Assembly (NCBI GenBank): GCA_025357895.1 | Contig: JANYLL010000107.1 | Location: 1-6,548 of the forward strand | DNA length: 6,548 nucleotides | Origin: Ignavibacteriota bacterium | Lineage (GTDB): Bacteria > Bacteroidota > Ignavibacteria > Palsa-1295 | Direction of reading: 5' to 3' | Shown: in pieces, positions 6,282 through 6,548 of the stretch | How the letters are laid out: the number at the start of each line of letters is the position of its first letter | Position numbering within the stretch: position 1 is the stretch's first letter | Translations under genes and position numbers: made by a program | Notes under the pieces: generated by a model | Told to the model about the DNA's origin: nothing | Seen by the model: only the letters and a program-made list of their open reading frames with translations | Database searches by the model: none

Positions 6282-6548
6282 ATGCACATCACATCTGCCT
6301 CTGTTTTAACTTTAGTCCGGAAAAATTACGTTGCACTGCTTTCCTGTATTTTATTTGCCGGCACACTGCATGCGCAGAAATTTGAAAAAATAGCTGCGCC
6401 AATGAATACGCTTGGTAATTCTTCGACGTTCAATCAATATGTTTTTGCGAACGTTGATGGTTCAACAGGTCTTGTTACCGTTTATTTACCTCCCGGAAGA
6501 TCGTTTGATCCACAGCTTGATTTTTATGATCACAGTTATTTTACCTGT
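6282..6548 (+). CDS. Gene C (3'-truncated): third paralogue, signal peptide plus start of shared N-terminal region
   Basis: The frame runs from ATG at 6282 to the window edge (89 codons) without a stop. An in-frame TAA at 6264-6266 rules out an earlier start. The product begins MHITSASVLTLVRKNY, followed by a hydrophobic core and a likely signal peptidase I site after LHA near residue 31. From residue 51 it matches gene B: NQYVFANVD against NQFIVGAID, TVYLPPGR against TVLLPPGR, and DHSYFTC against DHSYFSC. It is therefore very likely another member of the same secreted family, but the modules and sorting domain lie outside the window and are unproven. There is no strong SD; upstream bases are A-rich. 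Confidence 0.9.
   Translation, partial: MHITSASVLTLVRKNYVALLSCILFAGTLHAQKFEKIAAPMNTLGNSSTFNQYVFANVDGSTGLVTVYLPPGRSFDPQLDFYDHSYFTC

Noticed and set aside
6339..6347. LLSC in the gene C signal peptide as a lipobox
   Set aside because: The residue before the Ser is Leu, unusual for a lipobox, and the hydrophobic core continues past the Cys to a better signal peptidase I site after LHA.
1..6548. CRISPR, tRNA, rRNA or insertion sequence
   Set aside because: No regularly spaced DNA repeats, cloverleaf, rRNA motifs or transposase-like frames were seen; the repetition is at protein level apart from the heptamers.

Overview
The window lies inside a tandem array of at least three large, related genes for secreted proteins, all on the + strand. 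Layout: the 3' part of gene A (1-2409, start off the left edge), a 105-bp gap holding a heptamer-repeat hairpin, a complete gene B (2515-6225, 1236 aa), a 56-bp gap, and the 5' part of gene C (6282 to the right edge). I see no RNA genes, CRISPR arrays, transposases or phage genes.

The organism is most likely a member of the Bacteroidetes/Chlorobi (FCB) group. A and B both end in an 85-aa domain of the type IX secretion system (T9SS) sorting type: a DPNHPNPF start, an [IV]xD[VI]LG[RK]EI core and a SGG[TS]Y[VI]ARLQTGG end. B and C start with Sec signal peptides. GC content is moderate. The style of the sorting domain and the cohesin-like domain before it recall Ignavibacteria/Kapabacteria-type genomes, but I cannot fix a genus.

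Gene B shows the full architecture: signal peptide (about 1-34); a roughly 400-residue N-terminal region that I cannot assign; five tandem beta-sandwich-like modules of about 90-110 residues, usually joined by DTLxP-type linkers and each carrying a D-x-R-x-x-D-[RK]-G-[LI]-like loop; a cohesin-like domain; and the T9SS sorting domain. Gene A has the same five modules, cohesin-like domain and sorting domain. Gene C has a signal peptide followed by the start of the same N-terminal region. No catalytic motif is visible, so the proteins look like surface-anchored or released structural, adhesive or binding proteins rather than recognisable enzymes. That role is inferred.

The two gaps are homologous at their left ends, just after a shared GTGGAGAAATAA gene terminus. 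The A-B gap, however, carries about 54 extra bases made of CTNACAG-like heptamers in inverted orientation, which fold into a 21-bp stem. The B-C gap keeps only one heptamer. This hairpin, the ten-fold Asp-rich module signature and the unassigned N-terminal region are the points most worth a second look.
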